From: Pseudogymnoascus destructans
Taxonomy: Eukaryota > Ascomycota > Leotiomycetes > Thelebolales > Thelebolaceae
Length of the DNA: 64,000 nucleotides
Reading direction: 5' to 3'
Assembly: GCF_001641265.1 (NCBI RefSeq)
Contig: NW_020167522.1
Location: forward strand, 248,001 to 312,000
Made by a program: the position numbers and the translations under genes. Shown in pieces: positions 10,768 through 22,930 of this stretch (its first letter is position 1; each line of letters opens with the position of its first letter). The notes under the pieces were generated by a model. It was not told where the DNA came from. It ran no database searches and worked only from the letters and a program-made list of their open reading frames with translations.

Positions 10768-13355
10768 TCAACGCCGCTCTGCCAAGTACTTCGCCGCACT
10801 CTCCCAGACATCTTGATCCTCTACTTTGCCCCCCAAGGCTTTAATGCCCGCGTGAAGCGCGTCGAAGAATTTGAATGCCAGGTCAAGATCCCCCGGGATG
10901 TCCTCAGCATGAGCAATCGGCCATTTCTCATATCGAGACTTTTCTCGGGCCTTCAATTCCGCCGAAGGATGGCCTTGGTGCTGTTCGTCAAGATATGTCT
11001 TCACTGTGATGCCAAATGCGATACTGATGTCTTCACCGAAAAGGAGGCTATCCAAATATAGTTAATATATGCACCCACGAAGGGGGTAGGGGCTAAATAC
11101 CTGGCACCGATTTTCTCCCAGTCCGTGCGATTTTTGCGTTCAGCATGGGAACTTATAAACATTGACGCCGCGACAGCTTCCATCAAGTCACGGTCACATT
11201 CCCGCACTGCAGTGATAATGGAATGATGTGCCAGAAGGTTTTTACTAAGCGGGCCAGTGAAGCCAATCTCCTTATGGCGGAGCTTGAGAAGACAAGCGCA
11301 GCGAGCAATGAGCAGGCAAAGCTTATTCTGCTCATCGTTGCCCATGTTTGGGCCTCCAATCCACTCATCGTGGCGATTACGAGCATTGAGGATGTCATGA
11401 CGCAAAAGCTCGAACGCAAGTAATGCCGCCTCTTCTTGGTTAGGCGTCGGAAGTGCACGCACTGTAGTTGCCAATGCGCTTCCCCAATCAGTGAGCTTGT
11501 GCTCGTCATTAATGTACCCTCTCAGGTGAAGAAATCGCCAGAGAGTGTTGGCCACAACCGATTCGGTGGAGACAATACTGCCGGGCTTGGCTGGGGTATC
11601 CTTCTTTAATGTCGCCTTTCGGAAATTTTCATCCTCCAAAGCTTTTAAGGCAAATCCGATGGAACCTGACTGCGCTTTCACGTCCTTTAGACTTTGGATG
11701 GTCTCATCGTCAACACGCCACGTGGCGGCCTGGCGATCTGGGGCAGGTGTGACATCTTGGTGGGACATTTTCACAGTCTTCTTGTCGTCGTACCAAAACT
11801 TCATCTCGATATTTTTGTGTTGAAATGCCCTGTGTAACCTGCTCGCGTAAAGAGCAATTGTTTGCTCTTGAATAGGTACGAGTTGCTGAGTAACCAGCTT
11901 TCTATACTCATCCGACTCGCCTCCATCCAGCGGCGGGTAGACATACATTCGAAGAGATCCTAACGAGTTCAAGACTCTTGGCCCAACGAGTGCCTTGCTC
12001 TGATAATGGTAAATTTCCGAGGCTAGCTGAAGGCCGATGTACTCGTGATGATCCCCGCTCAATTCATTGAATTTCATGACCTCTAGGGTGCCGTTTGTGG
12101 ACAAGATAACAGCATGTTTAATGGCCATGCGGCATTTCTGATACTTGTCCTGCCAGTTAGGATCTTGTTTCTGCAAGACCTCGCTCCAGGTTTCACACAA
12201 ATTTGCGATGGACTTTCCAGCTGTGCGGTACATGTTAACCGCATCCAACATTGTAAACGGCTGCTTGGGCACAACTGCAGGGTCGTTGAGAGCTGGAAAT
12301 GGCTGGAGAGAGGGTGTTCCAGTCATCAAATAAGAGTCGATAAAGGTCTCTTCATTAACGTTGAGCTTTTTAAGCAGTTGCGTCTTGACGAGGCCATAAA
12401 CAAGCCCTTTCTCGAAATCAATCTCTGTTATGAGGGACTCATTGATGTTGTATAGGAGGAGCTCTGGAGGCCCCATGATGCCCACTGCACAGTCGAGATC
12501 CTTCGAGTCAACATATGCCATCTGGAAATATTAGTCATACTATCTATAGCACTCCTTAGTAGACTGACCTGGGCGCAAGCACTATATGGAGCTACTTCAA
12601 AAGTAAGACCGCGCTCGATTAAGATCTGTTGGAAATAGCGTTGTAGGTGGTTGGCTTTGACGGATCCTACACACTGTTTAGTTGGGGACAACCACCTAAA
12701 ACATTGAACTGCATACCCGTTTTGCCAAATGCGATGACAGCCTCTGTCGGCTGGTTCTGGTAGTATGGCTGCCATGCAGCGTTACTCTTCTCCATTGACG
12801 CCTTTGCGTCCTTCATAGCCACCTCCTCCGACCCAACTGTGGCTTGGCCATCGAAATAGAACCTGGGCGTAATGCCATGCTTTTGCCACTGGTCAAGGTC
12901 TGCATCTATGTGTATTCTGATTGCGAGAGGAAAGCCACCGATGGCAGAGAGAAGAGGTTCGGCTGATGGCGGGGTATCTAAGAATTTTTGGAGGTAATAA
13001 GAGGCATGGACTGCAATTGGGGCGTCCCTGTATTCGGCGATAGGCTGCGACCTGGACCAGTTAGCTCTGATTGAGGTTTGATTGAGATGCTGCTCACAGG
13101 TTTTGTGACTCAAGGTACGAGTCGCCATCGGGGTCTAAAGTAAGAAATATGTCAATACAGGCAATTATGGAACTCCAGCCTCTTGTTAGTAGCAAAACGA
13201 GGCTGTATTTACAGTACAACCTCCCTCCTTGCGAGGATCAACTATGAACACAGGCAATTCCTATTTGCTACGGGTGGGAATTGGGGGTCCGTATATAGCA
13301 AGCTCCGCAAGGGTGTAGAATCTTGGGGATGACTAGAGACAGACTCACGAGGCAT
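10768..13355 (-). CDS. MKT1: Mkt1 post-transcriptional regulator
   Basis: Six exons: 13355-13349, 13134-13098, 13051-12717, 12666-12569, 12521-11101 and 11047-10768. They join in frame to 725 residues. The first exon is only 7 nt (ATG CCT C). The N-terminal half has the XPG/FEN1-like nuclease fold of the family (SAIGGFPLAIRIHIDADL, then FGKTGSVKANHLQRYFQQIL, then YSACAQMAYVDSKDLD). The C-terminal half matches the Mkt1 N- and C-domains, ending near ASLLFGEDISIAFG and KYLAERR. Yeast Mkt1 binds Pbp1 and promotes expression of selected mRNAs such as HO, and it was first found through maintenance of a dsRNA element. The catalytic acidic residues of true FEN1 nucleases are not obviously conserved. 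Neighbouring genes suggest no special link. Confidence 0.88.
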
Positions 13356-14230
13356 CTTCAGAGCTTTATAAACCGTCGAATTGAGTCTGCCTGTAAAATA
13401 CGTCCTGCAAACAGGTGTATTTTCTCTCAGTAATGGCGCCCTGCTCCAAGTTTATGGCGAACAAAGTGCGTTGTTTTGTTGTAAGTTGGGGCAGATTGGA
13501 ATGGCCGTGTATCTTTGGACACAACACACCCGCTGCGCTGGGGGATTTGGTCTGCTTGTTGCGATTGTTCGTTGGGTCGGAAGATGATGTAGCTGCCTCT
13601 GGAGTATTAATGTGATTCGGCGGTGTTAGATGGCGCCTCTACGTCCAAGTGAGTACAGAAAGAGCTACTGTGAGAAGGGTATGAATTCGTGTATTGGGGT
13701 GAAGTAACATATCCGTACTGTAGTACACAACCAGAGCGTAGCACTTCCAACACCCAAAAACATCCAAACGACGGCACTTGCCGATATTCAAATTTTGTGA
13801 GATGCAACACAACACCAAAATAGGAGACCAATCTTGCAAAAACCCAAATTCCTTGCCAAAGTATGCATGTTAGTTCATGATTATAGCTAGTCACTGGGTC
13901 ATTTTCAACGTTCAGTAGCAAGTGTGGCTGGTTGAATTATGGCCCAAGTCACTCACATTGTGAGGGGCCTTCGTGACAACGGAAGCACGCAACTCTCACC
14001 TTCCAAGCCAAATGCAATATTTCCCATCGAAACATAATATTTATTAATAATCATATAAGGCTGGTAAGCTATGTTTCCTCATAATGTCCACCAGCCCTCG
14101 ACTCTCAACTCCTGACCGCCCCCGCCAGCAACCCAAATGTTTCAAGACCAGTACGGCAAATTCCAGCCAACGCTAACACTATAGAGGTACAGGTAAACAT
14201 TCACACTTCCTATATCCTGCTGAAGCACGA
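13356..14230. other. Intergenic between MKT1 and the RFTS gene
   Basis: About 875 bp comprising the MKT1 upstream region and the 3' flank of the RFTS-domain gene. The frames of about 60-100 codons here have no recognisable domain. I see no repeat or RNA gene. Confidence 0.5.
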
Positions 14231-16085
14231 TCATGCCGCTAGCCTCCTTTTAATCGGCGCCGGCGCATCCTTTCCAGCTGCAGTTTTCTCCCCATCATCC
14301 TCTCTCAACCTCGCCACTTCCCCTAACCTCTTCAACTTATCTAGTAAATTACTGATAGGTAGATAGGGTCTTTGCGCTTCAATAACGAGATACTCCCTAG
14401 CTGCAATTTCATCCGCGTGCCATAAGAAATGGCTTTGCACTTTGGCCCGGCCGTCAGGTTCATCTGCATTTGGGATCGTGTGCCCGCAAGCCTCTTTGTG
14501 ACATGCCCAGAGTCCATTTGGGCCTTGAGGAGCCGATGAGGGGAGGGCAGTGGACTCAAGATCAAACTCTATCGACAGTTCGTCCTCGTCATCTCCTTCG
14601 TCCTCACCTTCCTCAAATTCGTCTTTGGCGGATTCTTCTTTCACAGCGGCACCTTTCATTTTCTGTCGTTTTGCGGACCTCATATCAGGCTCATCGTCAT
14701 ATGGTGTCGGCGACCGCTTCTGTTGGCTGGCAGGTGTGCTCTTCAACCGGAGCCCAGCGGCTTTTCCAGCCCCCTTTCCAGCCCCCTTTCCAGCCCCCCT
14801 GCCTGCTCTTCTGTGCACAGGTTCAGGAGTCGGCGAGAGTTCTGCAACTTCACGCTTTTCATCTTCTACGCCGTCGCGCATTAGCAACACCAATCCAATC
14901 GCTTGCTTGTGACACTCGGCATCTGACACCTTCTGTTTCCCTATAGAAAGTATTTCAAGTTTATGGTATATAGGGCTGCCAGCCCACTCTTCGCCCAACC
15001 CGTGGTATATCGTCTTGGCGTGCACTTGAATAACTTCTTTTGCGAGGTCTTCGTCGATGATTTCGAACCGTTCATACATAATTCGTGCCAGGGACCTAAT
15101 ATTCATTCGTGGTATTCGTAGGAAACCCGATGTGTGTAAGTCGTTCATAAATTGGACAATGGTGGCAGCCGTGCCCATCGGCTTCCTTTTGGCCGCCGCC
15201 TGCGACGATGCTGGTTTCCCCTTGCCACCAGATTGATCAGTGGCGCTTATGCTTGCCTGCCTACCGGTAAGCTGCTTGGTGACATCTGGTGAATTCTGCA
15301 CCAGCCATTTGAAGAATGGTGTAGTCTTCCAACCCATTTCGGCCGAACTTCTGTTTTTCATCTGCGAAAGCAAGAACTTGGCATGTTCCAAGCATAGCTT
15401 CTTCATCTTAGCCTGCGTAAACTTATTTCCTTTTTCTTTAATACACTACAAGAGCAACGTTAAAAAAATAGACCATAAATCTTTGGGCGGCTTAGCATAC
15501 CTTATCAAGAACCTGTTCTGCGTCGGGAGGCTTCTGGCTCTTCCCTTTGCCCCGCGATTTTGTGTCCGTATGTATGTCGCAAAGTATATAATACAGCTCA
15601 ATTGCCTCCGTCATCCTGTTATAAATTTCTTGATATATCGGTGCTGGCTTGATTTCGAACCAGCCCGCTTTCCCGTTTGCCCAAAGTGTTATCGGACCAT
15701 CGCCGATGCTGAAGCTCCGCACATTGGTAACCTCCACCAAGCAATCTTTATATTCTTTATCTTTTAAGATGCCTGCAAAATAATAAGCCAATGTTGGGAT
15801 GCACATATGATTTCTATACTCACGGAAATGATGGTAATCCCGGTCAACCACAAGCTTCCCACGGATTGAGAAAGGGCCCTCGAGCTCAGTGTGCAGAAGG
15901 TTGGCCAGAGTCTCGCCATCCTTCCCATATACAACAGCATCCTTGAGAAGGTAAATTGGCCAGTCGTCCGACACGATGGTCTTTGATACGGGTTGCAAGA
16001 CTTCCTCCTCACTTAAGCACTTCGTTGAACGCGATTGGGAGGCGGCGTCAGTGTCGCATTCCGTAGTCGAGGCCTTCCGCCCCAT
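14231..16085 (-). CDS. RFTS-domain protein with C-terminal zinc finger (Raf2/Dos2-like?)
   Basis: Three exons, 16085-15824, 15772-15501 and 15445-14231, give 582 residues from the ATG at 16085. Residues about 30-190 look like a replication-foci-targeting (RFTS) domain: WPIYLLKDAVVYGKDGETL, then GPFSIRGKLVVDRDYHHF, later TNVRSFSIGDGPITLWANG. A long basic/acidic linker follows, with three Gly-Ala-Gly-Lys units. A possible zinc site is C493, C498, H517 and H521. In fission yeast Raf2 (Dos2/Clr7) an RFTS domain and a zinc finger serve the Clr4 H3K9-methylation complex, and RFTS is otherwise typical of DNMT1-class methyltransferases. There is no methyltransferase domain here. My best guess is a heterochromatin-complex subunit; the domain is fairly sure, the role is inference. 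Confidence 0.7.
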
Positions 16086-16407
16086 TGTGTCCAAGATAAA
16101 GTCTTATCGTGGCATGGATGGTAAACAGATCTGCTGTGGAGGCTATCTTTTGGATGTCTTTTCTATTGGGAATAACGTATCGCCATCACAAGATATTGAA
16201 GCCGCTGCGTATCTTTATAGTTCACACGAGACTATGCTGTACTTGAAGTGAATGTGGGCGCGTGCCGACGCGACCCAGGTACCAGGCGTTTAATGACTCG
16301 ATAAGCGCCGCTAAATAATATCGATAAGAAACCTTGACACGGGTAATAGGATATTTTACTTGCAACACGTTTCCACCTGTGTATTATACAAACCTAAACT
16401 CGAACTC
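16086..16407. promoter_or_regulatory. Divergent upstream region of RFTS gene and PUS4
   Basis: About 320 bp between opposed start codons. It must hold both promoters. No defined site recognised. Confidence 0.5.
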
Positions 16408-17796
16408 ATGTCCGCCAGAGCCGGACATCATTTCTGGAGAATGACGCAAGGAAAGATTGCGGAAGGAGTCTTTGGTAAGTCTTTGTCTAGGTATTTCCTT
16501 TGAAACGACTGCTAACAACCACCAGCGCTACACAAACCTACCGGAATTACCTCAGCAGGCGTAATTAGGGAATTGCAAAGAAATTTCGATTCTTCCGATC
16601 TATTTCAGCCGCTACTTGACGCCCAGAGGGCCGCGATCGAGAAGGAATCGCATAATCAACAACGAAAGCGCAGGAACAAGAAGATCAGTGTTAAGACCGG
16701 CCATGGAGGAACTCTGGATCCTATGGCAACAGGAGTCCTGACAATCGGAATTGGCAAAGGCACCAAAGTTCTTCAGAGCTTCATTGATAGCACGAAGACA
16801 TATGATACCGTCGTACTTTTCGGGGCGCAAACTGACACCTACGATCGAGAGGGCAAGATATTAAAGCGCGGGCCATATGGCCATATTACGAAAGACATGG
16901 TCGAGAAGGCCTTGTCACAATACAGGGGCAAAATTATGCAATTGCCGCCACTATACTCTGCATTAAAGATGAATGGCAAGCCGTTATACGAATATGCGCG
17001 TGAAGGAAAGGAGTTGCCAAGAGAAATCCAAAAAAGGGCAGTTGAAGTCAAGGAACTTGAAATGTTGGAGTTCATGCCAGGCGGAACTCATGAGCACAAA
17101 CTTCCTACCGAAGAGGCTGGGTCGGCAGAAGTAGATGTTGCTGAGAGGTTATGGAAGTTGGAAAGGGAGCAGGAGACTACTACCGATGGCTCCGCAACTT
17201 CGCCATCCGCGGAGAAACGGAAGGTTGACGAGCGTAAAGACGACTTAGTGACCGAACCCCAGGGAACAAAACGACGACGAGGCTCTATATCAGCAGAGAG
17301 CGAGCCTGTCAAGATGTCTGGGGCACTGTCCACTGAGCAAGCTGGAGCAGAGAGCAAAGCGGCAGACGCACCGCAGGTTGGACCACCAGCTGTCAGGTTA
17401 AGGATGACGGTCACGTCGGGATTTTATGTCAGATCCTTATGCCATGATCTCGGCGAAGCTGTTGGATCTCAAGCGATTATGGCTGAACTTGTCAGGACAA
17501 GACAGGGACAGTTTGAGCTAGGGAAGAACGTCCTTGAATACGAGGACCTTGCGAAGGGCGAGGAGGTATGGGGCCCGCAAGTCTCAAAGATGCTCGACAA
17601 ATGGTCTGGAGAATACAGGCCCTTTGCCGGGTCGAATGCGGAGAGCAACATTGCGACTGAGCAGAAGCCCGTTGCACCCATAGAACCAGCGGCTGCACCA
17701 GCGGAGGCGGCTAAGGAGGCGACTGAGAAAAAGCCAGCTGCATCCATTGAGCCAACGGTTGATTCTGTAGAGACGGCTAAAGCCGAAGCTTTGTAG
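16408..17796 (+). CDS. PUS4: tRNA pseudouridine-55 synthase Pus4 (TruB family)
   Basis: Two exons, 16408-16474 and 16526-17796, give 445 residues; the intron has GTAAGT, a GCTAAC branch and CAG. The ATG at 16408 is used, with an in-frame ATG at 16441 as alternative. The TruB signature is clear: ALHKPTGITSAGVIREL near residues 23-39 and TGHGGTLDPMATGVLTIGIG, with D87 as the catalytic aspartate. YSALKMNGKPLYEYAREG and TSGFYVRSLCHDLGEAV follow. The enzyme makes pseudouridine 55 in the T-loop of tRNAs. A charged insert of about 100 residues separates the last two motifs, and the C-terminus has a degenerate Lys-Pro-Ala-Glu repeat; both are lineage additions outside the fold. Confidence 0.95.
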
Positions 17797-18115
17797 TATG
17801 TATATAGTTGCTCATGAAGCTGCTCATAGTTAGCCATCGTCTTCTATTAGAGGTGGCTGGTTTGTGACTTTTAAAGTCGTGTATTAATAAATAACTACTT
17901 AATTGAGCTGGTTCTCCTACGACGAGGCTGTGCATTTATAAAAGTATAAAGTGGTATAACAAACATAGCACGCTTTTGTGTCCAGGATCTACGAATCCAA
18001 TAGCCCAAGCCCAGACCCAAGTAATGCGTACCTACCGCAAACCTTCGACCAGGTCTCACCCATCAACCGGGCTACAATGTTGCAACAAAGCGCCTATGAA
18101 GCATAGAGCCGTCAC
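17797..18115. other. Intergenic between convergent genes
   Basis: About 320 bp between the stops of PUS4 and the SEC2-domain gene. It is presumably both 3' UTRs; nothing else seen. Confidence 0.5.
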
Positions 18116-18852
18116 TTATCTCCGGGGGGGGGCAAGGAGTCCCCTCACCCGCTCAATCCTCCCCATCGCTCCTTCAAGCCGTTCTAACCTCTTTCTCTTT
18201 TCCACGTCTCTCCGCTCAAGCACTGCAACACGTTCCTCTAATTTCGCTCGGGCCTTCCGCTCTGTTGCCACCATTTCGTTTGCCTGCTCAAACAGTTGCT
18301 GGCTCAGCTCTTCTAGCTCTCCGCTCGCTTCGTCTAACTTCCCTTCCGCCTGTTGCCGTAAGACCTGCTCTCGGCTCAGTGCAGCTGCGAGGTCCCGCTC
18401 AGATGTGGTGGTGGAGGGGAGAGGTGGCTGTTGACCGAGATTAGGTACTGATTTGCGGGAGGTGAGGAAAGATGAGAGTCTGTGCTGTATCGCGGCTGGG
18501 GGGGTGCTGGTGCGTGCTATTTCTTGCGACGCACATTGCTGGCGCATCATCTGGAGTTCGTCTTCATAGTCTGCCCATCTGTCCACTGTGATAGAGTAAG
18601 TAAGTTGACCACTATGGTAAAGCGGTTAGGTGGGGGGATAGAGAGTCGGAACGAACCAGCAGCAGTAGCCTTTTGGGTCAGAAGGCGGACTTGTGCCTGT
18701 AGATCTTCGATTTGTTGCTGCGCATCAAGTGCGAGGCGTGATGAGTCCAAAGAGACTCTAGAACCACAATTTGGACAGGATAATTGGTGTTCCGTGTCAG
18801 CCAGCCGTGGGGCTACCAGTAACGTCATTGTAGACATCGTCATTGTAGACAT
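18116..18852 (-). CDS. Sec2-type Rab GEF domain protein
   Basis: Two exons, 18852-18657 and 18585-18116, give 221 residues; the intron has a GTTCGT donor and CACAG acceptor. An N-terminal CPNC pair is followed by a coiled coil (QQIEDLQAQVRLLTQKA) and a second long coiled coil. The second contains the Sec2 core ELEELSQQLFEQANEMVATE followed by RKARAKLEERVAVLERRD. Sec2 domains are dimeric coiled coils that exchange GDP for GTP on the exocytic Rab Sec4/SAS-1. Yeast Sec2 is 759 residues, so this is a short form carrying little beyond the exchange domain, as seen in some filamentous fungi. The first ATG is followed by two repeats of MSTMT. Good family call; the partner Rab is inferred. Confidence 0.82.
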
Positions 18853-19833
18853 CGTGGGTGTGGTGTTGTACTATGCTCCGTACCTCTGATGTCGAGAGTT
18901 AATAAGACACACAGCGGAACAGTTGGAAGATTTGAACAAGACGTCGGGGACAGTGAACGAGTCTTGGTATGCAGCATCGGCGGTGCCACATTAAACATAA
19001 AATAAGCAGCTGCTGATCGCCGTGTCGCACGCCGCTCAATTCTCTGGCAGCCATGTGCTTTTTGGGGAGGAGAATGTGTGTGACAGGGGTTGTTACATGG
19101 TAACAGGCGGTGTCAAAGAAGGGCTATCAAACGAAACCAGGAATAACAAGTTACTCTCAAGAAGAACAAGGGAAACAGTTGTAGACATGCAACTTGATAA
19201 CTTTGTAAATCTGAAAATACAAATAGGGGCCATGATCCAAATGCACAGTCTTTATTAATGCACAGTCTTTATTAATGCACAGTCTTTATTAATGCACAGT
19301 CTTTATTAATGCACAGTCTTTATTTGAACTTTACCACATCCGTCCGGCCATTCCGTCATGCCTTAAACTACAACTCAAAATATACCCAGTAATGTCGAAG
19401 ATCACGATCAATATGCCGAAAGCAATGCTGCACTAGTCACGCGACCTCTACGAAGAAGAATTTGGGGGTGAGGTTGGCATATGGGAGGTTGGTATGGGTA
19501 AAGTTGGTAAATTCCTTCTTGATCACGCGTAGGGCGGGGTCCGATTTGCATCAATAATTGATGAATCACTTCCAAAACCAGGCAATTGTAGAATGGCGCT
19601 ACATTCCACAACTTCACGGAACATCGATTTCGACGAAGACGGCCAGGCATCAGCCCAGTAGTGCCCCGAAGAGGCTCAACAGTTCAATCCCAGATCAGTC
19701 GGAGCTTTTTAACAGAGCATAATTCATTTCTTGAGCAAGTTGCATTGATTGTAGAGCATAGCTACGTCTTTGCACTGCCTGCCGCTCATGAAAACAACGC
19801 ACCCCTGTCCCATGCGAGCCCAAAAGAAACCAC
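18853..19833. other. Intergenic upstream of SEC2-domain gene, 3' flank of RPL32
   Basis: Nearly 1 kb with no recognisable gene. It contains the 17-bp tandem repeat at 19241-19325. The frames here are short and unsupported. Confidence 0.5.
19241..19325. repeat. 17-bp tandem repeat, five copies
   Basis: Five units of ATGCACAGTCTTTATTA, the last ending TTT. Near-perfect copies imply a recent expansion. Confidence 0.95.
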
Positions 19834-20426
19834 TTAAACCTCAGTCGTAACCCGAGCCTTCGCGTTGGTAACCTTGACGCCGAGCTGCTTTGCGCGTGCG
19901 ACAATATCGACTCTCTTTCTCGACGAAACAGAGTGGGAGATCTCAGCGGCGAAGGTCTTGTTGTGCATGAGGAGGAGGTCAACATCGCGGACGTTGCTGA
20001 CGAGGAAAGCCTTGTGGCCGGAAGGCATCATGTGGCGGGTCTTCTTGTTGGATCCGAAACCGATCTACGCAAAAAAGTCAGTCGCACGCTTCGAAGTATT
20101 CCATCGACAGGCCGCGAAGCCATTCAAGACGTACAGATGGCATAACAGCCTGGCCGCTAAAGCGTCTGCGGACACGGTTGTCGATACCCTTTGGCTTTCT
20201 CCATGACGGGTCGACTCTCATGAATCGATCACTCTGATGTCTGTTGAAGCGCTTCGTGCCTAAAAAAAGAATTAGCCAAGAGCTTTGAGGGCGAACCGGC
20301 CACCAGTGCGTAATCTCAATCGGAAGGTATTCGTGTTGGTGTAGGCACTGGCGGTCGGAAACGAAGTGGCGCAGGAGTTGACATACGCTTCTTGACGATC
20401 GGCACATGCTTCTTTGCGGCAACCAT
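19834..20426 (-). CDS. RPL32: 60S ribosomal protein eL32
   Basis: Three coding exons, 20426-20387, 20259-20135 and 20064-19834, give 131 residues, the standard eL32 length. The order is MVAAKKHVPIVKKRTKRFNR, the core SWRKPKGIDNRVRRRFSGQ, then IGFGSNKKTRHMMPSGHKAF, and the end KVTNAKARVTTEV. The introns are GTATGT...TTTAG and GTACGT...CGTAG. A 63-bp 5' UTR intron ending directly at the start codon is likely. eL32 is a structural protein of the large ribosomal subunit. Several introns near the 5' end are typical of fungal ribosomal-protein genes. Confidence 0.97.
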
Positions 20427-20489
20427 CTGGAGAACACTTAGTATATTGCAATTCGTCTTCCAGAGTTTTCTGGGCAGATATGGTCGTAC
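20427..20489 (-). other. Probable 5' UTR intron of RPL32
   Basis: On the minus strand: CAAG then GTACGACC, an ATACTAAG branch-like site, and TTCTCCAG immediately before ATG GTT GCC. Confidence 0.65.
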
Positions 20490-21042
20490 CTTGACGTCGG
20501 TTTGGCGATTTTTGGTGGTTGGTCGTTGAGTCGAGTCGAAGATCTCCCAGTCAGCCAATATTTTCGCTAACTTCCAAAAAATGCTCTGGTGTGTGCCCTC
20601 GGCTCGCTAAGAGTGGTGCAGAGACGCTAACAAGACCCTTGCATGTCACGTGCTTCCAGTATATCAAAGAGGCGCGTAGATAGTGCTTGAGGCACGTGAT
20701 CACATATATGTCCCCGCGCCCAAAGATGATAAAGATGTTGTACCCTATATCTTATACGATCCACTTCTGTCCTGGCCATCTCACTTTACAAAACCATAGT
20801 TCTTTCAGCATCGGCTACAATTGCCACCAATGCCACCATTTACTACATTCGGGTCAATTGGCAAGTTCACTGTACAATGGGTTCAGTGCTCCTCCAGCAG
20901 AAATCTTCGTCACGCGTTTCAATTGTAGTCATCTGTCTGTCTTAACCCCGCACCAAGATTATAATAACGCCTGTTACTATGTCACCTTCCACATACAAAA
21001 CTATTCGCCGATATAGCCGCGATATAGCCGCGATATAGTCAT
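20490..21042. other. Intergenic: RPL32 promoter and YDJ1 3' flank
   Basis: About 550 bp. A GATATAGCCGC unit is repeated about three times at 21,008-21,039, just downstream of the YDJ1 stop. No gene seen. Confidence 0.5.
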
Positions 21043-22493
21043 CTATTGCTGTGCGCATTGCGGGGCACGCTCGTCCTCGTCATCATCCTCCCACTCTGCA
21101 CCTCGGCCACCTTGTCCTGTACTTGCTCCAAACTATCGTAAATTAGCCACGTTCAGTTTATCAAATTACGTAGAGTAGCACTTACTTCCTCGATGTCGGC
21201 ATCCTCCGTAAAGGTAACCTCATCAACCTCAGGGGTATCAATTGGGGCATTAGGTTTCGGTAAGATAGCCTCTAATTTGCCGAATGAAGCCTCATCCTCT
21301 ATCCAACCATTGTCCGGAAACTCGATATTAATAACCAAGTAGAGATCTCCCTTCGCATCGCTTTTCTTGTGTGGCATGCCCTCTCCGTCAATCTTGAGGA
21401 CCTGCCCAGGCTTTAGAACCTTTCCTCTTGGATGGTCCATATGTATGCCGCGTCCATCAAGGTGTTTAACGACAACTCTGGAGAACCCGCACAAGGACTC
21501 CGCCAGGGTGACCTTCAGTTCTGCTAACAAATCGTGACCCCTACGCTGGAATACATCGTGATCTTCTTCAACGAGTGTGAACACAATGTCTCCTGGAGTC
21601 TGATCGGGCACTTGGTCTGCCTCGCCTTCAAGGACGATTCTGTCTCCTTGCATGGCACCCCGGGGGATATATATTTCCAAAACCTTCTTCTCCGACGTCG
21701 TGCGCTTGCCCTTACACTTGCGGCAGCGATCCTTCTCCTTGAAAACGCTTCCGGTGCCAGAGCATGAGTCGCAAACAATGCGCTCTTGCGTAACCATCCC
21801 AGGGCCGACTTGGCGCAAGCCAATCTTCATTCCCTTCCCTTGGCAAGATGAACAGCTCTTGGGCTTCACCGATTCCTTGCCGCCTGTTCCCTTACAGTGG
21901 CTGCAGATAACATTCTTTGTGCTCGCAAACTTCACCGTCTTTCCTTTGTAGAGCTCCTCGAGTGTCACCTCATAGGTCTGCTCCTCATCCTTTCCACGGC
22001 GGGCTCGCTTCATCCCAGGGCCTCCGCCGAATCCAGGCGGCATGCCGCCACCTCCCATGCCGAACATTTGCTGAAGAATATCATCTAAATCAACCCCGCC
22101 ATCCATGCCGGGGCCACCCTGTCTGCTTCCATCGAAAGCGGACATGCCGTGTGTATCGTACAGGTGTCGTTTATCTTCATCGTGGAGAATTTCATATGCT
22201 TGGCTCACACTCTTGAACTTGGTATCTGCCTCTTCACGCTGGTTCTCTGGAACCTTGTCCGGGTGGTGTAGTAGGGCCGCCTATAATCACGTCAGACACA
22301 GGTGGTTACTGAACAGATTTTGCACCGGATGACAAACCTTGTGATATGCCTTCTTAATCTCTGATTTGGTCGCGGTCTTTTCGATGCCTAAAGTCACTTT
22401 TCAAAACAATCAGCAAACAGAGATTCAAGTTGCATTCAGATCTTGCCACACACCATAGAGGTCGACCTCTTCCGAGCCATCCCCGGAAGACAT
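21043..22493 (-). CDS. YDJ1: Ydj1/Mas5-type class A DnaJ chaperone, farnesylated
   Basis: Four exons, 22493-22454, 22396-22338, 22280-21186 and 21132-21043, give 427 residues. The J domain has HPD at 39-41. A Gly/Phe-rich linker follows, then four zinc-finger repeats (CSHCKGTG, CSSCQGKG, CDSCSGTG, CRKCKGKR), then the substrate-binding C-terminal domains. The last exon encodes FGASTGQGG... and ends CAQQ, a CaaX farnesylation signal as in yeast Ydj1 (CASQ). The first intron is modelled with a GTGTGT donor and GAAAAG acceptor because that restores DLYVTLGIEKTATKSEIKKA. The protein is an Hsp70 co-chaperone acting in the cytosol and at ER and mitochondrial membranes. Missing the last 90-nt exon would hide the CaaX box. 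Confidence 0.94.
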
Positions 22494-22930
22494 TACAAGA
22501 TCGTTTGCGGGCTCTGAGTCTGTTTTTGGAAGAGCAAATGTGGGCGGAAAGCAAAGATGATGCAAACGCCTTCCCGTAAAATATAGATGGGGATTATTAA
22601 GCTTTCCAGAGTCCTCGGGACTCTGTAGCACTGCAGAGTAATGCAATAAGTTATTTATTATCTTAGCGTCGTCCAGCGTCCTGGGAAGTTGGGCGGCGGA
22701 ATGTGGGGGAAGGCTGGGAGACGCTCGGGCCACCTTTAAGGAATTTAACAAATCTTTATGGGACCGAAAATCCAGAGGGACCTTGTCCGAACCTCGCCTG
22801 AACCTCGTTGACGCTAACGCGACGCTGAAAAAGGAGGATTACAGTATCATATTTGGTTGCTCTATAATACGGCATTGGGTCCTGCAAATCCAGTGGTTCC
22901 AGTTATTTCTTCTTTTGTTTCTTTCAAGTA
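22494..22930. promoter_or_regulatory. Divergent upstream region of YDJ1 and MSE1
   Basis: About 440 bp between opposed start codons. I looked for heat-shock elements (alternating GAA/TTC) and did not find a convincing array. Confidence 0.45.
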
